Assembly (NCBI GenBank): GCA_030447275.1
Contig: JAUJPF010000016.1
Span: 1 to 64,000 of the forward strand
Direction of reading: 5' to 3'
Length of the DNA: 64,000 bases
DNA from: Solirubrobacteraceae bacterium
GTDB taxonomy: Bacteria > Actinomycetota > Thermoleophilia > Solirubrobacterales > Solirubrobacteraceae
Under the pieces are notes generated by a model that was not told the DNA's origin, did no database searches, and worked only from the letters and a program-made list of their open reading frames with translations. This document shows positions 61,763-64,000 of the stretch, one piece after another (the first letter of the stretch is position 1; each line of letters begins with the position of its first letter). Both the position numbers and the translations under genes were made by a program.

Positions 61763-62885
61763 GTGTCCGTGGAGGTCCGTCACGTCGGGTCGCGGCGCGA
61801 GCTGCGGGAGTTCGTCGAGCTCCCGTTCCGCCTGCACTCTACCTCTCCGGCCTGGATCGGACCGCTCAAGCTCGAGCGCCACGCGTTCCTGAGCCGGCGG
61901 TTCAACGCCTTCGCCCGCCACGGCGAGTGGCGCTACTGTTCCTGGCCCGGCGCGACGGCCGCGTGGCCGGCCGGATCTCGGCGCAGGTCGACCACGCGTT
62001 CAACGCCTACCACGGCAACCGCTGGGGGATGTTCGGCTTCCTGGAGGTCGAGGACGACCCCGAGGTCATGGCCGCGCTGCTCGAGGCCGCCGCCGGGTGG
62101 CTGCGCGAGCGCGGGCGCGAGCGGATGGTCGGCCCGATGGACTTCACCGCCAACGACGAGCTGGGCGTGCTCATCGAGGGCTTCGAGCTCGAGCCGATGA
62201 TCCGCCAGCCGTGGCACCCGCCGTACGTCCAGCGCCTCTGCGAGGGCGCCGGGCTGGCCAAGGAGGTCGACCTCTTCATGTGGCACCTCCACATCTCCGA
62301 CCGCGACCACATGCTGCCGATCATGTTCGAGCTGGCGGAGGCCGCAGAGCGCGACCATGGGGTGCGCGTGCGCAAGATGAGCCGGCGCTCCCTGCGGCGC
62401 GACCTCGACGTCTTCGCGGAGATCTACAACGACGCCTGGAAGCGCAACTGGGGCTTCGTGCCGTACTCCAAGGAGGACCTCGACGCGTACCCGAGGAGCT
62501 GCACATCGTCTTCGACCGCAACTGGTTCATGGTCGCCGAGATCGACGGCGAGCCGGTCGGCGCGGCGATCACCGTCCCCGACGTCAACCAGGCGCTCAAG
62601 CGGATGGACGGGCGGCTGCTGCCGCTCGGCTGGTGGCACTACCTCAACCGGCGGCGCCACATCGACCGGGTGCGGGTCGGCTTCCTCGGGGTCAAGCGCG
62701 AGCACCAGCACGCCGGGGTCGCCGCGCGGCTGTTCGTGGAGCACTTCGACATGGCGGGCTCGGTGGGCCCGCCCGAGGGCGAGATGGGCTGGATCCTCGA
62801 GACGAACACGCCGATGAACCGCGCGATGGAGGCCATGCACGGGCGGATCGTCAAGAAGTACCGCGTGTACGAGCGGGCGTTGTAG
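61763..62885 (+). CDS. GNAT-fold acyltransferase-like protein (YghO/bacterial ceramide synthase-like), with two apparent frameshifts (~61925, ~62490)
   Basis: Frame-joined: VEVRHVGSRRELREFVELPFRLHSTSPAWIGPLKLERHAFLSRRFNAFARHGE / VALLFLARRDGRVAGRISAQVDHAFNAYHGNRWGMFGFLEVEDDPEV...PMDFTANDELGVLIEGFE...YNDAWKRNWGFVP / EELHIVFDRNWFMVAEIDGEPVGAAITVPDVN. Confidence 0.6.
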
Positions 62886-62928
62886 GAGAACGTGCGCCGC
62901 CGCCGCCTCCGCGTTTAGGATCACGCCC

Positions 62929-64000
62929 ATGGAAGCCGCGAGCCTGACCGTCAGCCGGCTGGGCGCCTCGACCGATGGCGTCTGGCTGAGGTCCCGCAAC
63001 TGGGACCTGACCTTCCTTATCCTCAGTGCGGCCCTGGTGCCGATCCCGCTGCTGATGTACCACGGGGCCGGGATCTCGCAGACGGCGGTCAACCTGATCG
63101 TGGCCGGGCTCATCGGCGGGCCGCACCTGTACTCGACGTTCACGTACACGGTGATGCAGCGCGGCTATCGCGAGCAGCACAGGTCGTTCCTGCTCGGCAC
63201 GCTGCTGCTGCCGGTCGTCGTGACCGTGCTGGCGTTCACGAACATGCAGATCCTCCTGACGCTGTTCTTCACGTGGGCGTCGATCCACGTGCTGCACCAG
63301 ATCAGCTACATCAACGACTCGTACGCGGCCAAGCGCCCGGTGAAGCGGCCCATGCGCGACAAGGTCATCGACTACGGCGTGATCTTCTCGTGCCTGTATC
63401 CGATGGCCACGCCGCAGGTGCTCGACCGCCAGTTCCAGCTCGGCGGCGAGGCGATCTACGTCCCCGACTTCGTGACGACGGGCATCCTGCGCGACCTGCA
63501 CATCTTCGGGGCGTTCGCGCTGTTCGGGATCTTCCTCGTGCTGTGGATCGGCAAGAACGTGCGCGACTACCGCCAGGGGCAGCTCCTGGTCCCGAGCGTG
63601 CTGCTCATCGGCCTGACGATCGTCATCGGGTTCACGCTGCCGCTGTTCCCGAACCTCGACGTCGCGTTCCAGGGCTTCAACTGCTGGCACTCCTTCCAGT
63701 ACCTCGCGCTGATCTGGTACCTGAACCTCATGCGCAAGGAGCGCGGCGAGCTCGACAACCACTTCGTCGCCGAGTCCAACGGGCCCGACCGGCCGCTGCG
63801 CTTCTACGCGCTGAACGTCGGGCTCACGGCGGCCGCGGGCGCGCTCGTGCTGCTCGTGACGCTCATCCCGGGCGTCTCGACGCAGAAGGCCTACTACATC
63901 GTCATCCTCTCGACGCTGTGGCAGCACTACTACCTGGATCACCTCCAGTTCACGAAGCTCGGCGACCTCGTCGGCTCGCAGGACAACCGATTGCTCGGCA
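62929..64000 (+). CDS. Polytopic membrane protein with conserved-looking His motifs (partial, runs off window end)
   Basis: Manual translation MEAASLTVSRLGASTDGVWLRSRNWDLTFLILSAALVPIPLLMYHGAGIS...GGPHLYSTFTYTVMQ...ASIHVLHQISYIND...FQGFNCWHSFQYLALIWYLN...WQHYYLDHLQFTKLG; absent from ORF track because it is open at the edge. Confidence 0.7.
   Translation, partial: MEAASLTVSRLGASTDGVWLRSRNWDLTFLILSAALVPIPLLMYHGAGISQTAVNLIVAGLIGGPHLYSTFTYTVMQRGYREQHRSFLLGTLLLPVVVTVLAFTNMQILLTLFFTWASIHVLHQISYINDSYAAKRPVKRPMRDKVIDYGVIFSCLYPMATPQVLDRQFQLGGEAIYVPDFVTTGILRDLHIFGAFALFGIFLVLWIGKNVRDYRQGQLLVPSVLLIGLTIVIGFTLPLFPNLDVAFQGFNCWHSFQYLALIWYLNLMRKERGELDNHFVAESNGPDRPLRFYALNVGLTAAAGALVLLVTLIPGVSTQKAYYIVILSTLWQHYYLDHLQFTKLGDLVGSQDNRLLG

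Overview
High-GC actinobacterial chromosome segment, probably Thermoleophilia/Solirubrobacterales-like judging from gene content (inference only). It is almost fully coding. Core content: a SipW/TasA-like surface-protein cluster, nitrilase/TetR, small envelope proteins, DegV, monothiol Grx/BolA/ErpA, HemQ-like protein and ferredoxin reductase, cobalamin-type metH, sugar epimerase/glycosyltransferases, glutamine synthetase III-amt-PII, a complete Mce lipid-transport operon (2 YrbE, cis-encoded ATPase, 6 Mce, RND transporter), an mIHF-type protein, and a divergent pair formed by a serine-palmitoyltransferase-like enzyme and an acyltransferase-like protein. Two lower-GC insertions stand out: (i) 18477-22358, one 1293-aa NLR-like protein with an Mrr/PD-(D/E)xK-type N-terminus and a NACHT NTPase, a likely antiphage gene; (ii) 30608-32559, a SAMHD1-like HD phosphohydrolase overlapping a small gene with Panacea/DUF4065-like character, a candidate two-gene defence or toxin-antitoxin unit. 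At least 13 apparent frameshifts, at least seven of them explained by a one-base homopolymer contraction, suggest sequencing or assembly indels. Two genes appear to start at CTG overlapping the upstream TGA stop. No rRNA, tRNA, CRISPR array or transposase was recognised.
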